From contig NZ_LT629743.1 of the NCBI RefSeq assembly GCF_900105095.1, positions 744,001-808,000 on the forward strand: a stretch of DNA of 64,000 bases, given 5' to 3'. Positions 21,039 to 29,477 of this stretch are shown here, piece after piece (position 1 is the stretch's first letter; each line of letters opens with the position of its first letter). Under the pieces are notes generated by a model. It saw nothing but the letters and a program-made list of their open reading frames with translations, searched no databases and had not been told where the DNA came from. The stretch comes from Erythrobacter sp. HL-111 (GTDB taxonomy: Bacteria > Pseudomonadota > Alphaproteobacteria > Sphingomonadales > Sphingomonadaceae). Both the position numbers and the translations under genes were made by a program.

Positions 21039-21503
21039 TCAGCAGCGGCACTCGGGCGCCTTCGGCCTGGGCTTGGGCGCACTGGTGGCGAATTCGGCCG
21101 GGGTCAGTTCGCCGTCCTTGTCCGCGTCCATCGCGTCGAAGCGTTCGGCGGTCGTGACCGCCCATTCCTCGAAGGTGAGCAGGTTGTTGCCATCGACGTC
21201 GAGCTTGCGAAAGGCTTCCGAGCGCGAAGCCATCATCTCGGTCCGGGTGATGCGCCAGTCGCGGTTGCGGTCATAGCGGAAGAAACGCCGCTGTTCGCGG
21301 GTGAGTTCGCTCGCCTCGGGCGGCTCGGGGCCTTCCATGTCGCCCGGATCGGTTATCGGCAGGTCGAGCGGATCGGGCGGCGGTTCCTCCGCTTCGGGCG
21401 GCGGCGGGGCGCTGGCTTCGATCGTTGCCCTGCCCTGCCACCAGAAGACGCCGATCCCGGCAAGCACCACGCCTGCCACCGCGCCGAGGATCGCCTCACG
21501 CAT
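21039..21503 (-). CDS. Membrane-anchored EF-hand protein
   Basis: 154-aa protein with an N-terminal transmembrane or signal-anchor helix (about residues 4-22), a Pro/Glu-rich linker (about 32-62) and three EF-hand-like loops. These are DRNRDWRITRTE, DVDGNNLLTFEE and DADKDGELTPAE, each with acidic or amide ligands at positions 1, 3 and 5 and Glu at 12. The C-terminus ends in ECRC. A calcium-binding role at the periplasmic face is likely; the partner is unknown. ATG 21503 has GGGGAG about 8 nt upstream. The longer reading from 21908 runs through the upstream gene and was rejected. Confidence 0.88.
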   Translation of the reverse strand: MREAILGAVAGVVLAGIGVFWWQGRATIEASAPPPPEAEEPPPDPLDLPITDPGDMEGPEPPEASELTREQRRFFRYDRNRDWRITRTEMMASRSEAFRKLDVDGNNLLTFEEWAVTTAERFDAMDADKDGELTPAEFATSAPKPRPKAPECRC

Positions 21504-21541
21504 GATTGTGCTCCCCTGTTTTTGGAGAGGAATATACCAAT

Positions 21542-22192
21542 TCAGCGGCCGAGGATAGCCGCCCGCATCGCCGCCAGCGCCGCGCCGCGCCCCTCCATCA
21601 GGGGACGTCCCCCGCGCCGCAGCGCCCGGACCGCCAGCGCATCGAGCACGGCGAGGCCCCTGAGCGGACGCAGCAGGCGGCCGCCCTTCCCGACCTGTTC
21701 GCGCCCGATCGCGACGAAGCGCTCGCGTTCCGCCTCCTGCGACAGGCGGGGGGCCGCTTCGGCAATCGCCCAGCGCATTCCCGCCGTGCGCGCGCGGGCC
21801 GCCTGCTCCCCATCCGCCGCCAGCGCGGCGAAGGGCGCAGCGCGTCCGGCGGCGAAGGCGAGGATGTCGGACCGCTCCATCGCTTCGGCGGCGACGAGCA
21901 CCTCCCATGCATCGACCAGTTCGCCGAGCGCATCTTCCCGCCCCCGCCAGTGGCGCCCGATCGCATCGAGCACCGCATCGCCCTGCGGACGGCTATCGGG
22001 CGGGCTTGCGAGCGTGTCGCGCCACCAGGCGAGGCGCATCTGGCCGAGCATGACCTCGCTCGTCTGCCCGGCGATCCGGGCGAGCCGCGTGTCGAGCGCG
22101 AGGGCCGAACCCATCGCCCCGCGCAGCGCGGGCGGCGTGTGGGCGAGCGCCATTTCGGCTTCGGGCGGCAGGTCTTCGTCCGGCAGGGTCAC
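21542..22192 (-). CDS. Squalene/phytoene-synthase-family protein, NDUFAF6-like
   Basis: 216-aa protein of the trans-isoprenyl diphosphate synthase fold. The segment VMLGQMRLAWWRDTL and the general pattern match the branch containing mitochondrial NDUFAF6 (a complex I assembly factor) rather than true phytoene synthase. The Asp-rich DxxxD pairs needed for prenyl-diphosphate chemistry are not evident, so catalysis of carotenoid formation is unlikely. It starts at GTG 22192. It lies downstream of the tad-like genes and upstream of the EF-hand gene on the same strand, without overlaps. Function is inferred from family only. Confidence 0.75.
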   Translation of the reverse strand: MTLPDEDLPPEAEMALAHTPPALRGAMGSALALDTRLARIAGQTSEVMLGQMRLAWWRDTLASPPDSRPQGDAVLDAIGRHWRGREDALGELVDAWEVLVAAEAMERSDILAFAAGRAAPFAALAADGEQAARARTAGMRWAIAEAAPRLSQEAERERFVAIGREQVGKGGRLLRPLRGLAVLDALAVRALRRGGRPLMEGRGAALAAMRAAILGR

Positions 22193-22251
22193 GGCCCGAG
22201 CGCTCTTGCTGGCGCGCGCGGTGCCCTGTCAAGCCGCTTGCGGCGCGCCGC

Positions 22252-22941
22252 TCAGCAGGCGTGGAGGTCGGTGCCCTCGACCGGAGTCACGTTCATGATC
22301 GCCTGGCCGCGGGTGCGGAAGGTCGCCGTCTCGCGGAAGATGCCGCTGTCGGGGATGATGCCCGTGACGATCCCTTGGGTGATGAGCGGCTCGTAAGGAT
22401 AGAAGACCTCCGCGACGATCACCATCTGGTTCTGCAGCAGTTCGAGGTCGTTGGCGAGTTCGACCGCCGGCCCGTCCGCGATGTCGTCCGTGTCGGTCCA
22501 CTGCGTCCCGACGTCGCTCGCATGGCTCCCCTCGAACATGCAGCGCTGCCAGGCGATCTTGTTTTCGACCCCATCGGAATCGCGGTCGTAAATGCCGACC
22601 ACGGCAGTGATGATCACATTGCCCCCGTTCTCGAACGGGAACGGCCGCGCGACCTTGGGGACGGCGGCGAACATGTCGCCGATCTGGCGCTCGTTCGGCG
22701 GCACCTGGTTGCTCGCGACGAGATCGGCCACGGTCGCGGCGATCCGCTCGGTCTTCTGGCGGGCGAGCACGACATTGGTGAATTCGAGCCCGACCAGCCC
22801 GAACCCGACGAAGATCGGCAGGGTGTAGGCGAATTCGATGAAGGCCAGGCCCGTTTCGTCACGGGCAAGCCGCCGGGCGAAGGCGGCGGCGGCGGCGCGT
22901 CCGCGGGCAGCGCTGGAACGGATCGTCGCCGGGCTCAGCAT
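22252..22941 (-). CDS. TadE-like pseudopilin protein (second copy)
   Basis: 229-aa protein. An N-terminal Arg/Ala-rich stretch precedes the TadE signature GLAFIEFAYTLPIFVGFGLVGLEF (about residues 31-54), a prepilin-like hydrophobic helix with the conserved Glu36. The remainder (about 55-229) is an exported domain with two cysteines and an acidic run D119-R-D-S-D-G that resembles a calcium-binding loop. TadE/F-type minor pseudopilins normally belong to the Flp/Tad pilus. Its ATG overlaps the stop of the upstream TadE gene by 7 nt, so the two are translationally coupled. No Tad ATPase, secretin or prepilin peptidase gene is in the window. Confidence 0.85.
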   Translation of the reverse strand: MLSPATIRSSAARGRAAAAAFARRLARDETGLAFIEFAYTLPIFVGFGLVGLEFTNVVLARQKTERIAATVADLVASNQVPPNERQIGDMFAAVPKVARPFPFENGGNVIITAVVGIYDRDSDGVENKIAWQRCMFEGSHASDVGTQWTDTDDIADGPAVELANDLELLQNQMVIVAEVFYPYEPLITQGIVTGIIPDSGIFRETATFRTRGQAIMNVTPVEGTDLHAC

Positions 22942-23525
22942 TCCGCGTCCTTGAACGGTTCGTTGCGGACCACGGTTTCTGCCGAAAGCGCATAGAAGCC
23001 CTCGTTGCCGTTGATCGCCTGGGCGACGAAGGGCACGAGCGAGACAACCTCCATGCTGGCGGAGAATTCCACGACCTCGCCGAACTGGCCGAAGTTGCCT
23101 TCCTTGCCCATGTCGTCGTCCCACTGGCCGTTGCCGTTGATGTCCTGGTAGGATTCGCCCGGGTCCCACGTCCCGCTCCCATCGATGTCGTTGAAGGGTT
23201 CGGGATTGCCGACATTGCGGAAATTCGTGCCGTAGGAGCGCACCTCGAGCTTGGGCGGCTTGTCGTTGAAGGTCGAGACGACCGCGAGCCGCTCCATCAG
23301 CTCCTCCTCGATCAGCTCGGCGGTCTGCGCCGGGCATTCGGCGACCTTGGATTCGCGCGAAGCGACCAGGATCGCGCTTTCGAGCGTCGAGCGCGCGAAA
23401 GCGACATAGCCCATTTCGAGCAGGGCCAGGAGGAGCATGAACATGACCGGCGCGACGAAGGCGAATTCGACGATCGTCACCCCATCGCGTTCGCGCGCCA
23501 GTCTGCCGAACAGGTGGCGGGTCAT
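22935..23525 (-). CDS. TadE-like pseudopilin protein with two Ca-binding-type loops
   Basis: 196-aa protein. The TadE signature DGVTIVEFAFVAPVMFMLLL (about 14-33) contains Glu20, followed by the membrane helix and the TadE continuation GYVAFARSTLESA. Residues 111-146 carry two consecutive loops, D113-I-D-G-S-G-T-W-D-P-G-E and D128-I-N-G-N-G-Q-W-D-D-D, that look like EF-hand or dockerin-type calcium sites. Cysteines at 64 and at the C-terminal residue 196 may form a disulfide. It starts at an ATGA overlap with the TadG-like gene and ends overlapping the next TadE gene by 7 nt. Confidence 0.86.
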   Translation of the reverse strand: MTRHLFGRLARERDGVTIVEFAFVAPVMFMLLLALLEMGYVAFARSTLESAILVASRESKVAECPAQTAELIEEELMERLAVVSTFNDKPPKLEVRSYGTNFRNVGNPEPFNDIDGSGTWDPGESYQDINGNGQWDDDMGKEGNFGQFGEVVEFSASMEVVSLVPFVAQAINGNEGFYALSAETVVRNEPFKDAEC

Positions 23526-25288
23526 TGCGAGAGCCTCAGGTCGATCAGCTCCGAGGCGATCTGGACGAAGGCGTTGTTGAGCTCCGCCCCGTTCGCCGCC
23601 GAGAAGAAGTGCGTGTTGCGATCGGAGGCGCAGACTCGGAACATCTCGCGGGTGCGATTGCCCGCCGCGTTTTTGCTGAGCGCAAAGGCGATCGTGTAGA
23701 TCTCGATGCCGTCCGCCTTCATCGCCTCGCAGGTCTTGGCAAAGCGGCGCGAAAGGTGCTCGATTGTGTCGTTCTTGCCCGTGCCGCTGATGATGAGGCG
23801 GTCCTCGTAGGTCTTGTAGGCGGTGTAGGCCGTGTCGAGAACCCTGCCCGAGGACCCGGGGCGCCCGTCGTCGCGGCTGTCGAAGTTCCCGTCGGTCATG
23901 AAGATCACGATCTTCTTGTTCGGAACGTCGTTCGGACGATTGCGGATGAACACGTCGTCGCGCTCCATCAGCCGGTAGGCCCAGGTCATCGCGGCGTTGT
24001 GAAAGGTCCCGGTGCCGGGCATCAGGGCGTAGTTCTCGTCGTCGATGTAGCTCCTGAGCGAGCTCTTGGTCGCCTCGTAGGACACGGGAAGCGCCTGCTG
24101 CGGGCACTGGTAGTTGGGCGAAGGACCCCACATGTTGTTGGGCGAGGCGTTCTTGTTCTCGCCCGACTTGTGGCTGTAGAAGCGTGCCTCGCGGTAGTCG
24201 TCCTTGTCCGGCAGGCGGTCGAAGTCGATCACCGAGTTGTTCTGGTCGCACCGCCGGGGATTGCCGTTGTTCCTGTTCTTGCAGATGTCGTTGCCGTGCA
24301 GGCGCACCAACGCCTCGCGGATCGTGGGAATGTCGAAGAAATCGTCCTGCCTGTTGTTCGGGATCTCGTACCGGTTGTTGATGTCCTGAAACGAATCAAC
24401 GTAGATCGGCGGGTAGATGAACGGCTCGAACTTAGGCATGCCGTTTTCGCCCGGCATGTTGGCGGTGATGTCGTAGGCGCCCGGATCGACGTAGAAGCGA
24501 TCATCGGAAATGTTGCGGATGGTCTGGTCGGCGAACACGCAGCCCTTCCAGCCGAGCCGATCATTGAGGCCGATGTCGGTGAAGCCGGGGCGGCTCTGGA
24601 CCATGCTCGAATCCGCGGCCGCCACCAGATGGCCGACATTGACCATCGTGTTGTAGGGCAGGATCCCGACCGCGAAGTTCTCGCGCGTGTCCTTGCTGCC
24701 GTAGATCGTGTTGACGAAATTCTTGGCCGCCGTCTTGAGGTCGCGCATCCGCGCGCCCCGCATCGACCCGGTGTTGTCGAGCACCAGCAGCGCCTCGATC
24801 GCGGTCGGGAGGGTCTCCGACGCCTCGGCCACGGCGCGCGCGCTGATCGGCAGGGTATCGATCCCGACGAGCCGCAGCAGCGTCGTGTCGATCGTGCCGC
24901 GCACGCTCACCGTGGCGGTGATCACGTCGTTCCGGTCGACCACGTTCACGTCCGGCGTTTCGAGAGTCGCTTTGAGATAGCCGATCGGGAAATTGGCGTA
25001 GATGTAATCCTCGCTGATTTCCTGTGCCTGGCTTTCGGAATTGCTCGAGAGCTGCTTGGCCCGCACGGTCGCGAGCGCGCTTGCGTCGGCGGCGCCCTGG
25101 AGCTTGGAATTGGCGAGGTAGGCGCGGCCGAAATCGACCCCCGCCCCGATCATCGCCATGGTCGGGATGAGCGCGGCCGCCATCATCGGCAGGACGCTCG
25201 CGCTGCTATCGCCGAAAAGCCCCCGCAGCCACCCGCGGGAGTTGGAAACGCCGGTTCCCGAAGATGCCAAACCCGTGTCTGCTCGCAT
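23522..25288 (-). CDS. TadG-like protein with von Willebrand A domain
   Basis: 588-aa exported protein. A hydrophobic segment (about 32-52) and the TadG signature GVDFGRAYLANSKLQGAADASALA are followed by a VWA domain starting near residue 163 with the MIDAS motif LLVLDNTGSM. The VWA fold is split by a long Asn/Asp-rich insertion (about 250-420) before the second strand pair KKIVIFMTDGNFD. Metal-dependent adhesion is the usual role of such domains; TadG belongs to Tad/Flp systems involved in surface attachment. ATG 25288 has AGGGGAA upstream. It is first in a coupled tadG-tadE-tadE operon. Confidence 0.88.
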   Translation of the reverse strand: MRADTGLASSGTGVSNSRGWLRGLFGDSSASVLPMMAAALIPTMAMIGAGVDFGRAYLANSKLQGAADASALATVRAKQLSSNSESQAQEISEDYIYANFPIGYLKATLETPDVNVVDRNDVITATVSVRGTIDTTLLRLVGIDTLPISARAVAEASETLPTAIEALLVLDNTGSMRGARMRDLKTAAKNFVNTIYGSKDTRENFAVGILPYNTMVNVGHLVAAADSSMVQSRPGFTDIGLNDRLGWKGCVFADQTIRNISDDRFYVDPGAYDITANMPGENGMPKFEPFIYPPIYVDSFQDINNRYEIPNNRQDDFFDIPTIREALVRLHGNDICKNRNNGNPRRCDQNNSVIDFDRLPDKDDYREARFYSHKSGENKNASPNNMWGPSPNYQCPQQALPVSYEATKSSLRSYIDDENYALMPGTGTFHNAAMTWAYRLMERDDVFIRNRPNDVPNKKIVIFMTDGNFDSRDDGRPGSSGRVLDTAYTAYKTYEDRLIISGTGKNDTIEHLSRRFAKTCEAMKADGIEIYTIAFALSKNAAGNRTREMFRVCASDRNTHFFSAANGAELNNAFVQIASELIDLRLSQ

Positions 25289-25383
25289 GAGAGTTCCCCT
25301 GATTTGGGGAACGCACTATGGGTCCAGCGCTAAGAATTCGTAAAACTTCATCCTTACCGGGCCTTGCCGCGGGCGGATTTTCC

Positions 25384-26832
25384 TCAGCGGTAACAGACCT
25401 TCTTCACCGCCTCGACGATCCGGTCCGCATCGATCAGCGCAAGCTTTTCGAGGTTGGCGGCATAGGGCAGCGGCACGTCCTCGTTGCACACCCGCAGGAC
25501 CGGCGCGTCGAGGTGGTCGAACCCTTCCTCCATGCAGATCGCAATCACCTCGCTCGCGATCGAGCAGGTCGGCCAGCCTTCCTCGGCGATGACGAGGCGG
25601 TTGGTCTTGGCGAGGCTGTCGAGGATCGCCTGCCGGTCGAGCGGGCGCAGTGTGCGAAGGTCGATGACTTCGGCATCGATCCCCTCCTGCGCGAGCCGTT
25701 CGGCCGCTTCGAGCGCGAAGCCGACGCCGATCGAATAGGAGACGATGGTGGCGTCCTTCCCTTCGCGCACCACGCGCGCCTTGCCGATGGGAAGGACGTA
25801 GTCGTCAAGGTCGGGCACGTCGAAACTGCGTCCGTAGACGAGCTCGTTCTCGAGGAATACCACCGGGTCCTCGCTGCGGATCGCGGCCTTGAGCAGGCCC
25901 TTGGCATCGGCGCTGTCATAGGGCGCGATGACCACGAGGCCGGGAACGCTCGCATACCATGGCCCGTAGTTCTGCGAATGCTGCGCCCCGACCCGGCTAG
26001 CTGCGCCGTTGGGACCGCGAAAGACGACGGGACAGCGCATCTGGCCGCCCGACATGTAATTGGTCTTGGCCGCCGAGTTCACGATGTGGTCGATCGCCTG
26101 CATGGCGAAGTTGAAGGTCATGAACTCGACCACCGGGCGAAGGCCGCCCATCGCCGCGCCCGTGCCGATCCCGGCAAAGCCGTATTCGGTGATCGGCGTG
26201 TCGATCACGCGTCTCGGTCCGAATTCGTCGAGCAGGCCCTGGGTGACCTTGTAGGCGCCCTGGTATTCAGCGACTTCCTCGCCCATCACGAAGACGCGCG
26301 GGTCGCGGCGCATCTCCTCGGCCATCGCATCGCGCAGCGCCTCGCGCACGGCGATCGAGGTGAACCCGGTGCCCTCGGGGACCTGCGGGTCCGACGCCGC
26401 ATCGCGCGGCGGCCTGGTATCGGGGACCGAGGCGCCTTCGGACACCTCTGGCTTGCCCCCGCCCGCGTCTTCCGCTTCCGCGTCTTTCCCGCCCTCGCTG
26501 TCGCCCTCACCGTCACCCTCGTCGGCGCCGGTTTCTTCCTCGCCCCCGGAACCCGGCAGGGCCGGAGCCTCGACCTCATCCGCTTCCTCGTCGTCCCCGG
26601 CGAGCATCGCGATGACCGTCCCGACCGCGACGTTCTCGCTCCCTTCGGGCACAAGGATCTTCGCGAGCGTGCCTTCGTCGATCGCCTCGAATTCCATCGT
26701 CGCCTTGTCGGTCTCGATCTCGGCGATCACGTCGCCCGGTTCGATTGCGTCGCCCTCCTGCTTGAGCCAGCGGGCGAGCGTGCCTTCCTCCATGGTGGGC
26801 GAAAGCGCGGGCATCTTGAGTTCGATCGCCAT
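25384..26832 (-). CDS. pdhB: Pyruvate dehydrogenase E1 component subunit beta, lipoylated
   Basis: Beta subunit of the heterotetrameric E1 that decarboxylates pyruvate with thiamine diphosphate. The 482-aa protein has an unusual N-terminal lipoyl domain (about 1-78) with lipoyl Lys43 in ETDKATMEF, then an acidic Gly/Glu/Asp linker (about 80-155), then the transketolase beta core. The core shows [49 protein letters not shown] and the C-terminal [14 protein letters not shown] lipoylated E1-beta is known in sphingomonads and rhizobia. It starts 3 nt after the pdhA stop. lipA in this window would supply the cofactor. Confidence 0.97.
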   Translation of the reverse strand: MAIELKMPALSPTMEEGTLARWLKQEGDAIEPGDVIAEIETDKATMEFEAIDEGTLAKILVPEGSENVAVGTVIAMLAGDDEEADEVEAPALPGSGGEEETGADEGDGEGDSEGGKDAEAEDAGGGKPEVSEGASVPDTRPPRDAASDPQVPEGTGFTSIAVREALRDAMAEEMRRDPRVFVMGEEVAEYQGAYKVTQGLLDEFGPRRVIDTPITEYGFAGIGTGAAMGGLRPVVEFMTFNFAMQAIDHIVNSAAKTNYMSGGQMRCPVVFRGPNGAASRVGAQHSQNYGPWYASVPGLVVIAPYDSADAKGLLKAAIRSEDPVVFLENELVYGRSFDVPDLDDYVLPIGKARVVREGKDATIVSYSIGVGFALEAAERLAQEGIDAEVIDLRTLRPLDRQAILDSLAKTNRLVIAEEGWPTCSIASEVIAICMEEGFDHLDAPVLRVCNEDVPLPYAANLEKLALIDADRIVEAVKKVCYR

Positions 26833-26835
26833 TGC

Positions 26836-27975
26836 TCAATACTCCTCCACCAGCACGTCGGTGTAGAGTTCGCTGGCGTCGGGTTCGGGCGAATTCTCAG
26901 CGAAATCAGCCGCTTCGGAGACGGTCTTGCGAATTTCCTTGTCGATCGCCTTCAATTCGGCCTCGTCCTTGCCCGCCTCGATCAGGGTCTTCTTGAGCCG
27001 CTCGATCGGGTCGTGCTGCTCGCGCTGTTCCTGCACTTCCTCGCGGGTGCGGTACTTGGCCGGGTCCGACATCGAATGGCCGCGATAGCGATAGGTGTTG
27101 AGTTCCATCAGCACCGGCCCCTTGCCCTCGCGCACATGGGCGAAGGCGACCTCCGCCGCGGCGCGCACTTCGAGCACGTTCATCCCGTCGACGTCCATGC
27201 CCGGAATGCGGAAGGACGTCCCGCGGCGGTGGAAGCGGGTCTCTGCCGAAGAACGCTTGGTCGAGGTGCCCATCGCGTACTGGTTGTCCTCCACGACGAA
27301 GACGATCGGCAGGTTCCACAGCGCGGCCATGTTGAACGTCTCGTAGACCTGTCCCTGGTTCGCCGCCCCGTCGCCGAAATAGGCGAGGCAGATGCCGCCG
27401 TCGCCGTTGTACTGGTGCGCGAAGGCGAGCCCGCCGCCCAATGGCACCTGCGCGCCGACGATGCCGTGGCCGCCGTAGAACTTGTGCTCGGTCGAGAACA
27501 TGTGCATCGACCCGCCCTTGCCCTTGGAAATACCGGCCTGGCGCCCGGTCAGCTCGGCCATGATGACCTTGGGATCTATCCCGTAGGCGAGCATGTGGCC
27601 GTGGTCGCGATAGCCGGTGATGACGCTGTCGCGATCATTGTCAAGCGCGCTCTGCAGCCCGATCGCGACCGCTTCCTGCCCGATGTAGAGGTGGCAGAAC
27701 CCGCCGATGAGGCCGAGCCCGTAGAGCTGCCCGGCCTTCTCCTCGAACCGTCGGATGAGCAGCATCTGACGATAGAATTCGAGCATCTCCTCCTCGCTCG
27801 CCGCGTAGACCTTGTTCGATTCGAACGCCTCCTGCAGCGAACGCAGTTCGAAATCGGGATCGTCGGACGGGGCGGCCGGGGCCTTGCGCGCTTTCGAGGC
27901 GGGCGCACTCTTCGCGGGCGCGCGCTTGGCGGCGGGCTTTCCGGCGGGCGAGCTTTTCGAAGGGGTCTTGGCCAA
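26836..27975 (-). CDS. pdhA: Pyruvate dehydrogenase E1 component subunit alpha
   Basis: Alpha subunit of pyruvate dehydrogenase E1. The 379-aa protein has an Ala/Lys/Pro-rich N-terminal extension (about 1-40), then the core with RRFEEKAGQLYG, GHGIVGAQVPLGGGLAFA and the thiamine-diphosphate motif GDGAANQGQVYETFNMAALW...N. The phosphorylation-loop-like YRYRGHSMSDPAKYR follows. I chose TTG 27975 because AGAGGA lies 9 nt upstream (27985-27990); the ATG at 28011 has a poor ribosome binding site and would add 12 residues. Together with pdhB it forms a two-gene operon, with ftsB upstream on the same strand. Confidence 0.96.
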   Translation of the reverse strand: MAKTPSKSSPAGKPAAKRAPAKSAPASKARKAPAAPSDDPDFELRSLQEAFESNKVYAASEEEMLEFYRQMLLIRRFEEKAGQLYGLGLIGGFCHLYIGQEAVAIGLQSALDNDRDSVITGYRDHGHMLAYGIDPKVIMAELTGRQAGISKGKGGSMHMFSTEHKFYGGHGIVGAQVPLGGGLAFAHQYNGDGGICLAYFGDGAANQGQVYETFNMAALWNLPIVFVVEDNQYAMGTSTKRSSAETRFHRRGTSFRIPGMDVDGMNVLEVRAAAEVAFAHVREGKGPVLMELNTYRYRGHSMSDPAKYRTREEVQEQREQHDPIERLKKTLIEAGKDEAELKAIDKEIRKTVSEAADFAENSPEPDASELYTDVLVEEY

Positions 27976-28091
27976 GGAGCGAATTCCTCTCTTGCATGAT
28001 GCGCGCGGCATGGGGGAGGAGGCGCGCGCCGTCTCTCTCGCTGCGCCCTATAGGCATTCGAAGGGGGCGCGCGCAATCACCTGCGACGCGC

Positions 28092-28388
28092 TCAGTCCTC
28101 GATCGTGATGACCACCTCGTCGGCGTGCATCACGCCGAGATTGCGCCGCACGAGTTCGCTCGCAAGGTCGGGATCGGCGGCCTCGGGATCGAGCAGTTCG
28201 ACCCGGTTGGCGAGCGCATCGCGTTTTTCCGCGAGGGCGGCGATGCGGGCCTCGCGCGCTTCGAGCGCGGCGAGGTTTTCCGACCAGGCGAGCAGGCCCG
28301 TCGGCCCGGCCACGGCGGCGGCGCCGAGCACGAGCAGCAGCGCGAGCGCCACGCCCTGTTTCGCCTGCTCACGCACCGGATTTCGCAT
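28092..28388 (-). CDS. ftsB: Cell division protein FtsB / DivIC family
   Basis: 98-aa septum-formation initiator. A short cytoplasmic N-terminus is followed by a transmembrane helix (about 13-33) and a periplasmic coiled coil (about 36-66, Leu/Ala/Glu/Arg heptads). The C-terminal segment ELVRRNLGVMHADEVVI is typical of the family. FtsB bridges FtsL and FtsQ in the divisome and helps activate septal peptidoglycan synthesis. It lies upstream of pdhA on the same strand across about 115 bp; the ftsB-pdhA order is frequent in alphaproteobacteria. Divergent from the mechanosensitive channel gene. Confidence 0.9.
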   Translation of the reverse strand: MRNPVREQAKQGVALALLLVLGAAAVAGPTGLLAWSENLAALEAREARIAALAEKRDALANRVELLDPEAADPDLASELVRRNLGVMHADEVVITIED

Positions 28389-28555
28389 GATCTGCCTCTA
28401 ACTGTCCGCCTGTATTGACAGAATCACACTTGGCCGCCCGCTGCAAGGCGAAAAGCGCGGGCCCGCCGCCGTTTCGCGCCGCGCCGAGCGGCCTCGGGAC
28501 GGGGAACATATGTTGACCCCGACCGATTGGGACAGCAGGAACATCCGGGGATCAC

Positions 28556-29425
28556 ATGCAGATAATCGACATACTTCGCGAACAGATCAACGAAATGGCC
28601 GCGGGCGTCATCGCGAGCCTGCCCGCGATCGCCGTCGGGATCCTCGTCCTCGTCCTCACGTGGCTCGTCGCAAGGGGCGCCGGACGGATCGCGGGCGCGA
28701 TCATCGGCAAGGCGGAACTGAGGCCGAGCCTCAGGGGCCTGATCGACCGGCTGGTGCGGCTCGCGGTATGGATGATCGGCCTGTTCACCGCCGCGGTCGT
28801 GGTGATACCAGACCTGTCGCCCGCCAGCCTCGTCGCCGGGCTCGGCGTGGGCTCGGTCGCGATCGGGTTCGCGTTCAAGGACATCTTCGAAAACTTCCTT
28901 GCCGGAATCCTCATCATGTTGCGCAAGAAGATGCAGGTGGGCGACACGATCGAATGCGAAGGCGTGCTCGGCACGGTCGAACACATTGCCCTGCGCGAAA
29001 CCTACATCCGGCACTTTTCGGGCGAGCTCACGATCATGCCCAACTCGATGCTCTTCATGAACCCGGTCGAGATCTGGACCGACCTCGACGCGCGCCGCTA
29101 CGACGTGATGGTGGGCGTGTCCTACGACACCGATCTCGACGCGGCGGAAGCGGCGATACGCAAGGCGGTGCAGAGCGTCGGCCACGTGATCGCGGATCGG
29201 CCGATCCAGGTCCTCGCCCACGAGTTCAATTCCTCCTCGGTCGATTTCCACGTGCGCTGGTGGGCGCCTTCTTCCGGCGCGGCGACGCTCGAAAATCGCG
29301 ACCAGGTGATCCGCGCGATCAAGCGCGAGCTCGACGCCGCGAGGATCGAGATTCCGTTCCCCTACGTGACCCACACCTTCAGGGAGCGCGTGCCGATGGG
29401 ATCGAACCCGGGCGAAGCGGCATGA
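28556..29425 (+). CDS. Small-conductance mechanosensitive channel (MscS family)
   Basis: Osmotic safety valve of the inner membrane. The 289-aa protein has three N-terminal hydrophobic helices; the third is the pore-lining MscS helix LVAGLGVGSVAIGFAFKDIFENFLAGILIML (about 91-121). The beta domain KKMQVGDTIECEGVLGTVEHIALRETYIR and a C-terminal alpha/beta domain complete the family fold. Length and layout match E. coli MscS (286 aa). The gene is followed after 52 nt by an MFS transporter gene. Confidence 0.94.
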   Translation: MQIIDILREQINEMAAGVIASLPAIAVGILVLVLTWLVARGAGRIAGAIIGKAELRPSLRGLIDRLVRLAVWMIGLFTAAVVVIPDLSPASLVAGLGVGSVAIGFAFKDIFENFLAGILIMLRKKMQVGDTIECEGVLGTVEHIALRETYIRHFSGELTIMPNSMLFMNPVEIWTDLDARRYDVMVGVSYDTDLDAAEAAIRKAVQSVGHVIADRPIQVLAHEFNSSSVDFHVRWWAPSSGAATLENRDQVIRAIKRELDAARIEIPFPYVTHTFRERVPMGSNPGEAA

Positions 29426-29477
29426 AGAACGCCGCGCGGATCCCGCAGGAGGTCCCTGCGGCCGGCGGGTTGCGCGC

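Noticed and set aside
21542..22192. True phytoene/squalene synthase of a carotenoid cluster
   Set aside because: Short (216 aa), no clear Asp-rich substrate motifs, and no carotenoid genes next to it; NDUFAF6-like assignment fits better.
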